A DNA stretch of 14,171 bases from an uncultured Ruminococcus sp. (GCA_900545345.1 UQYQ01000030.1:1-14171); one strand, 5' to 3'. Positions 1-7,692 are shown, counted from the first letter of the stretch. The notes: generated from the letters alone by a model not told the origin. Numbers and translations are program-made.

Positions 1-10
1 AATATATTTT

Positions 11-56
11 TCAGCATATTGCTGATATTGACTAACAATAAAATTGTTGATATAAT
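11..56 (+). promoter_or_regulatory. Promoter of the DUF2726 gene, with a small palindrome upstream
   Basis: TTGACT at 28-33 and TATAAT at 51-56 are separated by 17 nt, and TGA precedes the -10 box (extended -10). This is a near-consensus sigma-A promoter that would start transcription near 63, about 35 nt before the gene. A perfect 6-bp palindrome (TCAGCA, 3-nt spacer, TGCTGA; 11-25) ends just upstream of the -35 box and could be an operator or the remains of an upstream hairpin. Confidence 0.7.
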
Positions 57-96
57 TAAAATATTGTAAAAATACCAATATAAAGGAATGAAAGCA

Positions 97-693
97 ATGG
101 AATTATTATATGAGATATTAGGATTAATAGTATTAATTATATTTATAAAACTTACAATTGAAATGATAAAAAGCATAATAAAAATAATAATTAAGACAAA
201 AAATAATATAAAAAGTATAAATAAAATTAAAGTAAAAAATAATGCGAAAGATATATATAATACAAATAATGAAATAAACAGTGATTACATTAGAAAAGAA
301 AATTTTCCATACAGAAAAAAATATTTGCTAACAAAAAACGAATTAGAATTTTACAAGTGCTTAAAAATAATAGCTGATGAATTAAATTTATGTGTACTAA
401 GCAAAATCAGATTAGCTGATTTAATTGAAATTTACGGTCATAAAAATAACTCTGAATATTTCAAATATTTTGGAAAAATAAAAGCGAAACACATTGATTT
501 TGCATTAGCAAAAAAAGAAAATTTAGAAATAATATTACTTATAGAACTTGATGATTTTTCTCACAACAGGCAAGATAGAAAATCAAGAGATGAATTTATT
601 AACGAAGTATGCAAACAATGTAACTATAAAATATTACATACACAAGACAATATACTGTTGAAAGAAAAAATAATAAGCAAAATATGTGAATAA
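97..693 (+). CDS. Membrane-anchored DUF2726-domain protein
   Basis: Predicted 198-residue protein. Residues about 5-30 form one hydrophobic segment, followed by a Lys/Asn-rich linker (about 33-70) and a C-terminal DUF2726 domain (about 72-185). Recognisable DUF2726 signatures are YLLTKNELEFY (76-86), HIDFAL (132-137), IELDD.SH (149-156) and RDEFINE (164-170). From general knowledge, DUF2726 is related to the PD-(D/E)XK nuclease fold; D134 and E150 are candidates for such a site, but activity is not shown. I chose ATG 97 because AAGGA (83-87) directly abuts the in-frame ATG at 88 and leaves 9 nt to ATG 97. The gene is visibly richer in A and T than the genes from 964 onward, which suggests separate ancestry. 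It has its own promoter and no operon partner in the window. The biological role is unknown; a nucleic-acid or defence-related role is only a guess. Confidence 0.75.
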   Translation: MELLYEILGLIVLIIFIKLTIEMIKSIIKIIIKTKNNIKSINKIKVKNNAKDIYNTNNEINSDYIRKENFPYRKKYLLTKNELEFYKCLKIIADELNLCVLSKIRLADLIEIYGHKNNSEYFKYFGKIKAKHIDFALAKKENLEIILLIELDDFSHNRQDRKSRDEFINEVCKQCNYKILHTQDNILLKEKIISKICE

Positions 694-696
694 GCA

Positions 697-816
697 ATCT
701 TAAATTGCCTTAAAATGTTTAACACATAAAATAACGGCTGTACAAGGGTAAACAAGTGCTTCGCACCCTTGACAGCCATTATTTTATGCGTAAGGTGCAA
801 TTAAGCAATTTAAGAT
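697..816. repeat. Imperfect inverted repeat, possible MITE-like element
   Basis: Outer arms ATCTTAAATTGC (697-708) and GCAATTTAAGAT (805-816) are perfect complements. Inner arms at 725-749 and 765-788 pair over about 23 bp with one mismatch and one bulged base. The centre holds a small GTGC-TTC-GCAC hairpin (756-766). A further complementary pair, TAACACAT (720-727) and ATGTGTTA (820-827), lies in the flanks. The element begins immediately after the stop codon of the DUF2726 gene. No run of T follows, so it is not a typical terminator. A non-autonomous mobile element or dispersed repeat is the best reading. A processed RNA hairpin is the alternative. Confidence 0.6.
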
Positions 817-905
817 GTAATGTGTTATTACCTTTCGCATTTAATTATAAACTTTTTAAATATATTAAAAATATTCTTCAGGGTATTTCTTTTTTTTAAA
901 TAATA

Positions 906-914
906 TGGTATACT
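906..914 (+). promoter_or_regulatory. Extended -10 promoter of the ACT/PFL unit
   Basis: TGG directly precedes TATACT (909-914), giving an extended -10 element about 50 nt upstream of the start codon at 964. No good -35 box is visible at the expected distance, which is acceptable for an extended -10 promoter. The region from the end of the inverted repeat to here is AT-rich and shows no gene. Confidence 0.5.
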
Positions 915-963
915 GATTTTGAATATATAAATATTTAATTTATTCAGACACGGAGGTTTAATA

Positions 964-1233
964 ATGAGAGCTATAGTTACTGTAATAGGAAAAGACTCTG
1001 TCGGCATCCTTGCAAAAGTTTCATCAAACTGTGCGGAATACAACGCAAATGTCATAGAGGTTACTCAATCGGTTCTGCAGGATATGTTTGCTATGATTAT
1101 GCTTGTAGATATTTCAAAGCTCAGTATTCCTTTTGCTGAATTAAGCGATAAAATGTCAGCACTGGGAAACGAACTTGGACTTTCAATCACAGCAATGCAT
1201 GAAGATGTTTTTAACTGCATGCACCATATCTAA
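964..1233 (+). CDS. ACT-domain protein (UPF0237 family)
   Basis: Predicted 89-residue protein made of a single ACT domain. The N-terminus MRAIVTVIGKDSVGILAKVS is the usual ACT opening, with the glycine/aspartate loop (G9-D11) between strand 1 and helix 1. NVIEVTQSVLQDMFAMIMLVD is the second strand pair. ACT domains bind small ligands, often amino acids, and regulate partner proteins; the ligand here is unknown. The start is supported by GGAGG at 952-956, 7 nt upstream. The gene lies 32 nt before the PFL/DUF711 gene. This ACT-PFL pair is a recurring conserved arrangement in Firmicutes, so the two products probably act together. Confidence 0.9.
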   Translation: MRAIVTVIGKDSVGILAKVSSNCAEYNANVIEVTQSVLQDMFAMIMLVDISKLSIPFAELSDKMSALGNELGLSITAMHEDVFNCMHHI

Positions 1234-1265
1234 ATTTGAAGCTAATTCTTAATGGAGGTTGAGTA

Positions 1266-2621
1266 ATGCTTAACGCATATGATATACTTGAAACTATTCG
1301 TATGATACAAGATGAATGTCTTGATATTCGTACAATCACAATGGGAATTTCACTGCTTGACTGTATTGACAACGATATAGACAAGGCTTGTGAAAAGGTT
1401 TATAACAAAATAACAAGATGTGCTAAAGACTTAGTAAAAACAGCAGACGAGATTTCAAAGGAATTCGGTATTCCTATAATAAATAAAAGAATTTCAGTTA
1501 CACCTATTGCAATAGTGTCAGCAGCCTGCGAATGTTCTCCTGTTCCGTTTGCAATAGCAATGGATAAAGCAGCGGCTGCTGTCGGTGTTGACTTAATAGG
1601 CGGTTATTCCGCACTTGTTCAAAAAGGCTTTTCTGCCGGTGATATTGAACTTATAAACTCTATCCCCGAGGCACTTAAAGTCACATCGAAAGTTTGTTCT
1701 TCTGTTAACATCGGTTCGACAAAAACAGGTATAAACCTTGACGCCTGCAAGCTAATGGGCGGTATTGTTAAGAAATGTGCTGAAGAGACTGTAGACAGCG
1801 ATTGTTTCGGTGCTGCTAAGCTTGTAGTATTTTGCAACGCAGTTGAAGATAATCCTTTTATGGCAGGCGCCTTTCACGGAGTCGGTGAGCCTGACTGTAT
1901 GATTAATGTCGGCGTATCAGGTCCGGGCGTTGTTCGTTCAGCTCTTTCAAAATATCCCGATGCAAATATTACTGAAATTTCGGATATAATAAAAAAGACT
2001 TCATACAAAATAACAAGAATCGGTCAGCTTGTCGGTGTTACTGCTTCAAAGCGTCTTGGCGTTCCTTTTGGAATTGTAGACTTATCGCTTGCACCAACAC
2101 CTGCTGTCGGTGACAGTGTTGCACATATCCTTGAAGAAATAGGACTTGAGCAATGCGGTACACATGGAACAACTGCTGCTCTTGCTCTTTTAAATGACGC
2201 AGTAAAAAAAGGCGGAGTTATGGCATGTTCAAGAATCGGCGGGCTTTCAGGTGCGTTTATACCTGTATCTGAAGACGCAGGTATGATTGACGCTGCCGAA
2301 AGCGGAGTTTTAACTATCGAAAAGCTTGAAGCCATGACAGCTGTATGCTCTGTAGGACTTGATATGATTGTTGTACCGGGTGATACAACACCTGATACAA
2401 TATCGGCAATAATTGCCGACGAAGCTGCTATCGGCATGGTAAACACCAAAACAACTGCAGTCAGAATTATTCCAGCTATCGGAAAAAATGTCGGAGATGA
2501 GCTTGACTGGGGCGGTCTTTTCGGTCATGCACCCGTTATGCCGCTGAAAAAAGAATCACCATCTAAATTTATAAACAGAGGAGGGCAAATCCCAGCACCT
2601 CTTCATTCACTTAAAAACTAA
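1266..2621 (+). CDS. PFL family protein (DUF711/UPF0210)
   Basis: Predicted 451-residue cytoplasmic protein, full length for the DUF711/UPF0210 family, whose members resemble the pyruvate formate-lyase fold. Visible features are the opening MLNAYDILETIRMIQDECLD, the glycine-rich MAGAFHGVGEPDCMINVGVSG region (about residues 198-218), a second glycine-rich block around GGVMACSRIGGLSGAF and the C-terminal FINRGGQIPAPLHSLKN. No transmembrane segment or signal peptide is visible. The biochemical function of the family is not established, and I do not see a clear glycyl-radical motif to call an active lyase. GGAGG at 1254-1258 supports the start. It follows the ACT gene by 32 nt and precedes the lipoprotein gene by 23 nt, so all three are probably co-transcribed. 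Confidence 0.9.
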   Translation: MLNAYDILETIRMIQDECLDIRTITMGISLLDCIDNDIDKACEKVYNKITRCAKDLVKTADEISKEFGIPIINKRISVTPIAIVSAACECSPVPFAIAMDKAAAAVGVDLIGGYSALVQKGFSAGDIELINSIPEALKVTSKVCSSVNIGSTKTGINLDACKLMGGIVKKCAEETVDSDCFGAAKLVVFCNAVEDNPFMAGAFHGVGEPDCMINVGVSGPGVVRSALSKYPDANITEISDIIKKTSYKITRIGQLVGVTASKRLGVPFGIVDLSLAPTPAVGDSVAHILEEIGLEQCGTHGTTAALALLNDAVKKGGVMACSRIGGLSGAFIPVSEDAGMIDAAESGVLTIEKLEAMTAVCSVGLDMIVVPGDTTPDTISAIIADEAAIGMVNTKTTAVRIIPAIGKNVGDELDWGGLFGHAPVMPLKKESPSKFINRGGQIPAPLHSLKN

Positions 2622-2644
2622 CTTTTATCTTTTGAGGTGATATC

Positions 2645-3547
2645 ATGAAAAAATCCTTATTATTAATCTTAACAGCTCTGTGTTTAACAGTACTTCCTTT
2701 ATCAGCTTGTACTGAATCAAATAAAACAGACACATCCGCAGTTAACAGTGCAACAATTTCAAAGGATTCAACCAAAATAACCGAACTTTCTGTTTTTGAT
2801 GAAAAAACAAGTTATATCGATAAGGTTGAAGAGATAATTTCAGACGGAGTATACACTATCAAAGGGCGGCTGAAATCGGGTACTATGGGTCTTATTACAG
2901 AAAACCCTATAACCATTTCCGTAAAAGACGAAAAAAACTACTATTACTCAGTTGAAACGGTATCTGCCTATCAGGAATATCTTGTCTCAGACGGCACAGC
3001 GTATATCCTCAACACTAACGATAAGCTTTTTGCAGTTTCAAAAGAAAAGACCGCTGACAATATTAAGGCAACTATAAACACATTTTTCCCGTCAAAAAGC
3101 TCTCTTAAATATAAGGACACATACAGTGTAAGCTATAATAATGAAAAATATATCCGTGAAAGATACGAATTCAATGATTCAGACGGCACCAAACAGACTG
3201 TTTCTTATTTCTTTATAAATCAGGAACTGAAAATGATTCAGTATGTAAATCAAGTTATGGAAATGAAAATCGATTCATATTTAAAAATCGAAGAGATTTC
3301 TAAAACATATGATACCGAATACAATAAAAAGCTCAAAAACTTTAAAAAAGTTTCTGAAGAAGAACTGAATAATTCTCTTAACAACTCAGATTCTTCAGAT
3401 GAATATGTTTTAGGACTGCTTGATTCTATGGGAATTACTGATGAAGATTTAGAAAAAATGGGATATTCAAAAGCGGATATACTCAACATGAATGATAATC
3501 AGCTTAGTATTTTCCTTGCAGGTTTATACGGTGAGGATGTGTCATAA
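2645..3547 (+). CDS. Putative lipoprotein of unknown function
   Basis: Predicted 300-residue secreted lipoprotein. The N-terminus has Lys2-Lys3, a hydrophobic core and a lipobox LSAC with the lipidated cysteine at residue 22. A Ser/Thr/Asp-rich linker (about 23-48) follows. The central part (about 50-215) is a series of alternating beta-strand-like stretches (YTIKGRLKSGTMG, YYYSVETVSAYQEYLVSDG, KYIRERYEFNDSDGTKQTVSYFF), reminiscent of LolA/LppX-type lipid-binding folds, but I cannot assign a family. The last about 50 residues are predicted helical and acidic (GITDEDLEKMGYSKADILNM). GAGGTGA (2634-2640) supports the start. It is the third gene after ACT and PFL with a 23-nt gap, so co-transcription is likely. 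A functional link to those cytoplasmic proteins is not obvious. Confidence 0.75.
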   Translation: MKKSLLLILTALCLTVLPLSACTESNKTDTSAVNSATISKDSTKITELSVFDEKTSYIDKVEEIISDGVYTIKGRLKSGTMGLITENPITISVKDEKNYYYSVETVSAYQEYLVSDGTAYILNTNDKLFAVSKEKTADNIKATINTFFPSKSSLKYKDTYSVSYNNEKYIRERYEFNDSDGTKQTVSYFFINQELKMIQYVNQVMEMKIDSYLKIEEISKTYDTEYNKKLKNFKKVSEEELNNSLNNSDSSDEYVLGLLDSMGITDEDLEKMGYSKADILNMNDNQLSIFLAGLYGEDVS

Positions 3548-3556
3548 TAAACTTAA

Positions 3557-3596
3557 ATAAAGACCGTTTAAGAATATAGACTTAAACGGTCTTTAT
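3557..3596 (+). terminator. Perfect hairpin after the lipoprotein gene
   Basis: A 16-bp perfect stem (3557-3572 with 3581-3596, loop 8 nt) begins about 10 nt after the stop codon. Its arms start with A-rich and end with T-rich sequence, but no long T-run follows on the plus strand. Probable terminator or transcript-end stabiliser of the ACT-PFL-lipoprotein unit. Confidence 0.65.
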
Positions 3597-3668
3597 CATA
3601 AATTATATAAAAATACGTCAAGCTATGATTTATCATTGCTGCTGCATCATATTTTGTTCTTTAAACAT

Positions 3669-3718
3669 AAAAAATTCTCCTATGGTATTCTTATCAATTT
3701 ATACCATAGGAGTTTTTT
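3669..3718. terminator. Bidirectional terminator between convergent genes
   Basis: CTCCTATGGTAT (3677-3688) pairs perfectly with ATACCATAGGAG (3701-3712). TTTTTT follows on the plus strand, and AATTTTTT follows on the minus strand (complement of 3669-3676). It lies between the plus-strand lipoprotein unit and the end of pnuC on the minus strand and can terminate both. Confidence 0.85.
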
Positions 3719-3735
3719 CTATTGTTCTTTTTTAT

Positions 3736-4455
3736 TTAAACTGATTTTGTAAAATTATTAATTGTTTTTTGACGGTCCTGCATTCTTGACCAATTGATAA
3801 ATCCGTAAATATCATTTACCAAGAACATTACAAAACAGATAACAACAGACAAATATGATACATCGGAAAGTGTTGCTAATATCCATAGAATAATGAGCAC
3901 GATATCGTTTGCAGCATAAGCAAGTGCAAAATAAGCACTTCTTCTAAATGTTAAATATACTGCAAGAAAGCTGGTTGTAACAGATATGGTGCTCGGTATT
4001 AAATTTGCTGTATGAAAAGCCGAAAGAACAAAATAAAAAACTGCAGTAACCATAGCTGTCAATATTATCATCAAAGCTATTTCTTTGCGTTTTATACTGT
4101 TAATCTTCACTTCAGCTCTATTTCCGTTATAAGGATTTCTGAGCCATGAAACTAATGCAAAAACAGACATAGGCCCGGTCATACCCAGGTATGTTATAAT
4201 CTCACCGTAATATGAATAGGTAAAAGAAATAACCGCATATATTATACCGAATATGATAATAAGGAATTGCCCTACAGGGTTACCTTTAGCATTAAAAATC
4301 AGTGAAGTGACACCTATTAATGAAGCAGCAAGAGTTAGGTAACTTTCCCTGTCAAAAATAAAAAAAGATATTATTATGAGCATTGACGATATAAACCACA
4401 GCAGCTTTTCACATTTTGTAAAATAATTAGAAAATGATTTTAATATTTTGTGCAT
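3736..4455 (-). CDS. pnuC: PnuC-type nicotinamide riboside transporter
   Basis: Predicted 239-residue integral membrane protein with about seven hydrophobic segments. Characteristic Firmicute PnuC stretches are present: FNAKGNPVGQFLIIIFGIIY, the following SYYGEIITYLGMTGPMSVF and SWLRNPYNGN, then YAANDIVLIILW and the C-terminal NDIYGFINWSRMQ. PnuC proteins take up nicotinamide riboside, which is then trapped by phosphorylation for NAD synthesis. Related PnuT proteins carry thiamine, so the substrate is inferred. The open frame extends upstream, but ATG at 4455 is the likely start because GGAGG lies 9 nt before it; the upstream extension would run through the leader RNA. It is preceded by a consensus promoter and a leader of about 180 nt, and no NAD gene adjoins it. 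Confidence 0.9.
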   Translation of the reverse strand: MHKILKSFSNYFTKCEKLLWFISSMLIIISFFIFDRESYLTLAASLIGVTSLIFNAKGNPVGQFLIIIFGIIYAVISFTYSYYGEIITYLGMTGPMSVFALVSWLRNPYNGNRAEVKINSIKRKEIALMIILTAMVTAVFYFVLSAFHTANLIPSTISVTTSFLAVYLTFRRSAYFALAYAANDIVLIILWILATLSDVSYLSVVICFVMFLVNDIYGFINWSRMQDRQKTINNFTKSV

Positions 4456-4638
4456 TTTATATATACCTCCAAACAAAATAAGCACTCGTGTACACATCTT
4501 CAAAGACCTAATGATGTGCAACGAATGCTTTCGCATTTTATTACCCGGTGGCAATTAATATAATTTTTGCGTAATAAATTTTTATCTTGCGTTAACAATA
4601 CAGAATTAACAACCGCTCTGTTTCAATAAGAAACTTGC
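4456..4638 (-). promoter_or_regulatory. Long structured 5' leader of pnuC
   Basis: With transcription starting near 4638 the leader is about 183 nt. Read 5' to 3' on the minus strand it contains AATGC-GAAA-GCATT, a stem with a GNRA-type tetraloop (complement of about 4525-4538). An 8-bp stem follows, TGCACATC paired with GATGTGTA with one G-U (complement of about 4491-4520), shortly before the ribosome site. I could not match it to the TPP riboswitch (no CUGAGA core) or confidently to the NAD-II/pnuC motif. Part of it resembles the repeat at 697-845, so it could be a repeat rather than a sensor. Confidence 0.4.
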
Positions 4639-4644
4639 AAAGTG

Positions 4645-4673
4645 ATTATAACATTAATATATACTTATGTCAA
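4645..4673 (-). promoter_or_regulatory. Consensus promoter of pnuC
   Basis: On the minus strand TTGACA (complement of 4668-4673) and TATAAT (complement of 4645-4650) are separated by exactly 17 nt, a perfect sigma-A promoter. Predicted start is near 4638. It lies just downstream of the histidine-kinase terminator, so pnuC is independent of the phosphorelay operon. Confidence 0.85.
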
Positions 4674-4698
4674 TATTGATTCTTTAACTGAATTTACA

Positions 4699-4733
4699 AA
4701 ACAAGGTGTAAAATTATTATCTACACCTTGTTT
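4699..4733 (-). terminator. Terminator of the phosphorelay operon
   Basis: AAACAAGGTGTA (4699-4710) pairs perfectly with TACACCTTGTTT (4722-4733). On the minus strand the hairpin is reached about 10 nt after the kinase stop codon, and its 3' side continues into TTTTGTAAATT. It separates the kinase operon from pnuC. Confidence 0.8.
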
Positions 4734-4742
4734 CAGTATTAT

Positions 4743-7298
4743 TTAATTTAAATATTTATCCAACAGCCGAGCAACTTCTTTAATATCAATCGGCTTTGCA
4801 ATATGAGCGTTCATTCCGCTTTCAAGACACTTTTTAATATCCTCTGAAAATGCGTCTGCAGTCATTGCAATAATAGGAATATCCGAATCTGAACGATTAA
4901 GCGCACGAATTGTTTCTGTTGCTTCATATCCATTCATTACAGGCATTCTTATATCCATAAGAATTGCACTGTAGTAGCCTTCCGATGATGCTTTAAACTT
5001 ATCACAGCATATCTTACCATCCTCAGCATGCTCCATATCAAGTCCCAGTTCGGAGAGTAGTTCATATGCAATTTCCCAGTTGAGTTCATTATCTTCAGCA
5101 ACCAGAACCTTTGCCCCTTTGAAATCAGATTTGTTATCAGTGATATTTTCAGATGCTGAATTGTTATCATCAACCATATATTGCTTCAAACCATAATAAA
5201 GTGTAGATTTGAATAGAGGCTTAGATATAAAACCATTAATACCCGCTTCACGAGCATCACTTTCAATCTCACTCCAATCATAAGCTGAAATTAAAAGTAT
5301 AGGCACATCATCACCTAACTGTTTTCTGATTTGACGGGCAGTTTCAATGCCGTCAATTCCGGGAAGCTTCCAGTCTAATAGTATTATCTGATATTCATTA
5401 AACTTTTTATATCTTTCTGTTATCATTTTTATAGCTGTTTCACCGTCTAAAGTCCAATCGGCTTTCATTCCGATTGTTTTAATCGATGATACGGTGCTTT
5501 TACATAGTTGTTCATCATCGTCAACTACAAGTATGTTCCACTCAGGCAAAATCATATCTTCTTCTGTTACGAAAGCTTTTTCCAAATCAAGAGTAACATG
5601 GAATTCTGTTCCCTTATCAGGCTCACTTTGTAATTCAATAGTTCCATCCATTGCATCAATAATATGTTTGGTTATAGCCATACCAAGACCGCTGCCTTCT
5701 GTCTTATGTATACGCTTGTTATCCTCACGAACAAAGGATTCGAATATTTTTTGCTGGAACTCAGGTGTCATTCCTATTCCGTTATCTTTTACAATGAGAT
5801 GAACTCGGATATAGTTTTCACCCTTTGGAGACTCTTCTTCATAAAGTGAAGTTTGGATTATTCCTCCCTCAGGAGTGAACTTAATAGCGTTTGAAAGGAA
5901 ATTTAAAAGAATCTGGTTCAGACGCACACCGTCACAATAAACATTTTCAACTTCAATATCTTGAATAAATACGTCAAAATGCTGCTTTTTAGCCTTAATT
6001 TGAGGCTGCACTATATTTACGATGCTGTCCATTACTTCACGAAGAGAAATCTGGTCCATATTCAGTGTCATTTTTCCGCTTTCAATTTTAGACATATCCA
6101 AAATATCATTAATAAGCCCTAATAAATGTTTGCTTGACAAGCTTATTTTCTTAAGACATGTATGAACCTGCTGCTTATTGTCTATATTTGCAGTAGCAAT
6201 AGCAGTCATACCCACAATTGCATTCATAGGTGTTCGTATGTCATGACTCATATTAGAAAGAAATTCACTTTTAGCTTTTGTGGCATTTTCAGCAGTTTTA
6301 CGGGCAGTATTGAGTTCGCGAATCTGATGTTGAGTCATTCTGAAATATTTTGCAAATATAATCGTCAGAGTTAACAAAATTACACCGATACCTGCAAATA
6401 AAATATTCAGTCTTTCATCACTTAAATTATTAACTGTTTCATCCAATGTGTTGTATGGCATTGCAGTTATCAAATACCATTCTGAATAAGGCAAATGAGT
6501 GCAGTATATATGACGCCTTTCATTTTCGGCAATCATTATTGTTGAATAATCTTCATTGTTTTTTATTGCATTTTGAAGCTCATTCACATAATCTTCGGGT
6601 TTTTTCTCGCTTGATTCGGAAACAATCTCCCTTAAACGAGTGAAGTAATTATTACGATACGCATTAAAATTACGAATAACATAGCTTCCGTCACGCCTGA
6701 TAATATGAGAGTGTGTAAGTGCATTAGAAGCAGAGTCATCTAAAGAAAGTATTTCGTTAATATATTCAACAGGCATACCGGCAACTAAAGCTGTACTTGT
6801 TTGATTATCAGACATAGGATAGCTTACTGAAACACCCATTACAACTATTTTTTTACCGGATGCTGTATTTCCTACAGCTACCTTTTTTTCATCGTTATTC
6901 ATTGAATCTAAAAACGGCTGAGGGTCTATAAGCTTTATTTCGTCACCGTATATCATTTCAAGTATTCCGTCGCTTCGCATAAGTGCAAGATAGTCAAAGC
7001 TTCTGTTCTTGCCGTCTGACTCTAATTTCTCGACCAGCGACTTGCTGTACTTTTGATGTTGTGAAGGATTGATATTTTTAATCATCGTTTCTACTTGTGC
7101 CAAGCGAAGGTTAATAGTAGTTTCAAAATGCATAGAAATTCGTTCGCTCATTCCTGACATGTAAATGGTGCCTACTTCATTAATAGCCCGTTCACTTTTT
7201 TTACTCATAGTTATTGCAAAAACAGATAGAACGCTGGTGCATACAATAATAAGAATTATAAGACTTCCTATCAAAAAGTGTATTGTTCTTTTTTTCAT
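4743..7298 (-). CDS. Membrane hybrid histidine kinase with two receiver domains
   Basis: Predicted 851-residue sensor kinase. Order: TM1 (about 7-30); extracellular sensor (about 31-295) resembling a double Cache/PDC domain; TM2 (about 297-318); HisKA with H-box SHDIRTP and phosphoacceptor H352; HATPase_c with N-box N466/N470, DNGIGM (505-510) and GSGLGM (535-540); receiver 1 (about 587-708) with D593-D595, D642, S671, K693; receiver 2 (about 728-850) with E735/D736, D782, T813, K835. All catalytic and phosphorylation residues are present. The protein has no HPt domain, but a separate HPt gene lies 31 nt upstream in the operon, completing a His-Asp-His-Asp relay. The start is supported by AAGGAG upstream of ATG 7298. 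The signal is unknown; Cache domains usually bind small extracellular molecules. The likely final target is the HD-GYP response regulator of the same operon. Confidence 0.93.
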   Translation of the reverse strand: MKKRTIHFLIGSLIILIIVCTSVLSVFAITMSKKSERAINEVGTIYMSGMSERISMHFETTINLRLAQVETMIKNINPSQHQKYSKSLVEKLESDGKNRSFDYLALMRSDGILEMIYGDEIKLIDPQPFLDSMNNDEKKVAVGNTASGKKIVVMGVSVSYPMSDNQTSTALVAGMPVEYINEILSLDDSASNALTHSHIIRRDGSYVIRNFNAYRNNYFTRLREIVSESSEKKPEDYVNELQNAIKNNEDYSTIMIAENERRHIYCTHLPYSEWYLITAMPYNTLDETVNNLSDERLNILFAGIGVILLTLTIIFAKYFRMTQHQIRELNTARKTAENATKAKSEFLSNMSHDIRTPMNAIVGMTAIATANIDNKQQVHTCLKKISLSSKHLLGLINDILDMSKIESGKMTLNMDQISLREVMDSIVNIVQPQIKAKKQHFDVFIQDIEVENVYCDGVRLNQILLNFLSNAIKFTPEGGIIQTSLYEEESPKGENYIRVHLIVKDNGIGMTPEFQQKIFESFVREDNKRIHKTEGSGLGMAITKHIIDAMDGTIELQSEPDKGTEFHVTLDLEKAFVTEEDMILPEWNILVVDDDEQLCKSTVSSIKTIGMKADWTLDGETAIKMITERYKKFNEYQIILLDWKLPGIDGIETARQIRKQLGDDVPILLISAYDWSEIESDAREAGINGFISKPLFKSTLYYGLKQYMVDDNNSASENITDNKSDFKGAKVLVAEDNELNWEIAYELLSELGLDMEHAEDGKICCDKFKASSEGYYSAILMDIRMPVMNGYEATETIRALNRSDSDIPIIAMTADAFSEDIKKCLESGMNAHIAKPIDIKEVARLLDKYLN

Positions 7299-7329
7299 TT
7301 ATTTTTGCTCCTTCTTAATGTTGTGCATA

Positions 7330-7692
7330 TTATGATTCAATTTCACTGTTGAGAGCCTGTATTGCTTTTACCGTTTGACAGTAGTCCCTTTTAACTTCTT
7401 CGAAAAGATTAGTGACATCACATTTTTCTCCGGGTCTTAAAGCTTCGGTTAAGCTGCTGCTTGAGTTAAGCAGCTTTGTAAAACTTAAATTCTGACAAAT
7501 GCCCTTTATTGTGTGTGCAGCACGAAAGGCCTCCTGATAATCATCTGCTTCAAGTGATTCACATAAAGTATCATAGCTTTTATCATTTAAAAACTTAATC
7601 AAAAATTTTTTAACAAGTGCTTCATTAAACAAGCGTCCGACTGCATCTTCATAATTACCTTCTAAATTTTCATAACATTCTTTCAGTGTCAT
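7330..7692 (-). CDS. Stand-alone HPt phosphotransfer protein
   Basis: Predicted 120-residue helical protein with the HPt signature AAHTIKGICQNLSF; H60 is the phosphorylated histidine. HPt proteins carry phosphoryl groups between receiver domains. The size fits a single HPt four-helix bundle with no extra domain. It sits between the HD-GYP response-regulator gene (22 nt upstream) and the hybrid kinase gene (31 nt downstream). The kinase lacks its own HPt, so this protein is very likely the shuttle from the kinase receiver(s) to the response regulator. AGGAG upstream of ATG 7692 supports the start. The sequence does not show which of the two kinase receivers it exchanges phosphate with. Confidence 0.9.
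   Translation of the reverse strand: MTLKECYENLEGNYEDAVGRLFNEALVKKFLIKFLNDKSYDTLCESLEADDYQEAFRAAHTIKGICQNLSFTKLLNSSSSLTEALRPGEKCDVTNLFEEVKRDYCQTVKAIQALNSEIES

Noticed and set aside
828..1055. 75-codon minus-strand frame over the start of the ACT gene
   Set aside because: It overlaps a well-supported ACT gene and its promoter, and has no family resemblance.
2024..2449. 141-codon minus-strand frame inside the PFL gene
   Set aside because: Antisense shadow of a clearly conserved gene; low-complexity Ala/Ser/Pro/Ile-rich translation and no ribosome site.
3633..3668. Eleven-codon frame on the minus strand (MFKEQNMMQQQ) with GGAG 8 nt upstream
   Set aside because: The GGAG is part of the terminator stem and the T-run makes the spacing; the peptide is too short to support without conservation or expression data.
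4456..4554. Upstream extension of the pnuC reading frame
   Set aside because: It translates the leader, has no ribosome site at its ATG, and the translation (MPPGNKMRKHS...) is unlike PnuC N-termini, while a strong GGAGG stands before ATG 4455.
4456..4638. TPP riboswitch before pnuC, because of GGGTAAT
   Set aside because: The CUGAGA core and the paired thiamine-box halves are missing; only a short chance similarity remains.
5494..5802. 102-codon plus-strand frame inside the histidine kinase gene
   Set aside because: Antisense shadow of kinase and receiver domain coding sequence; no ribosome site and Ser/Ile-rich translation.
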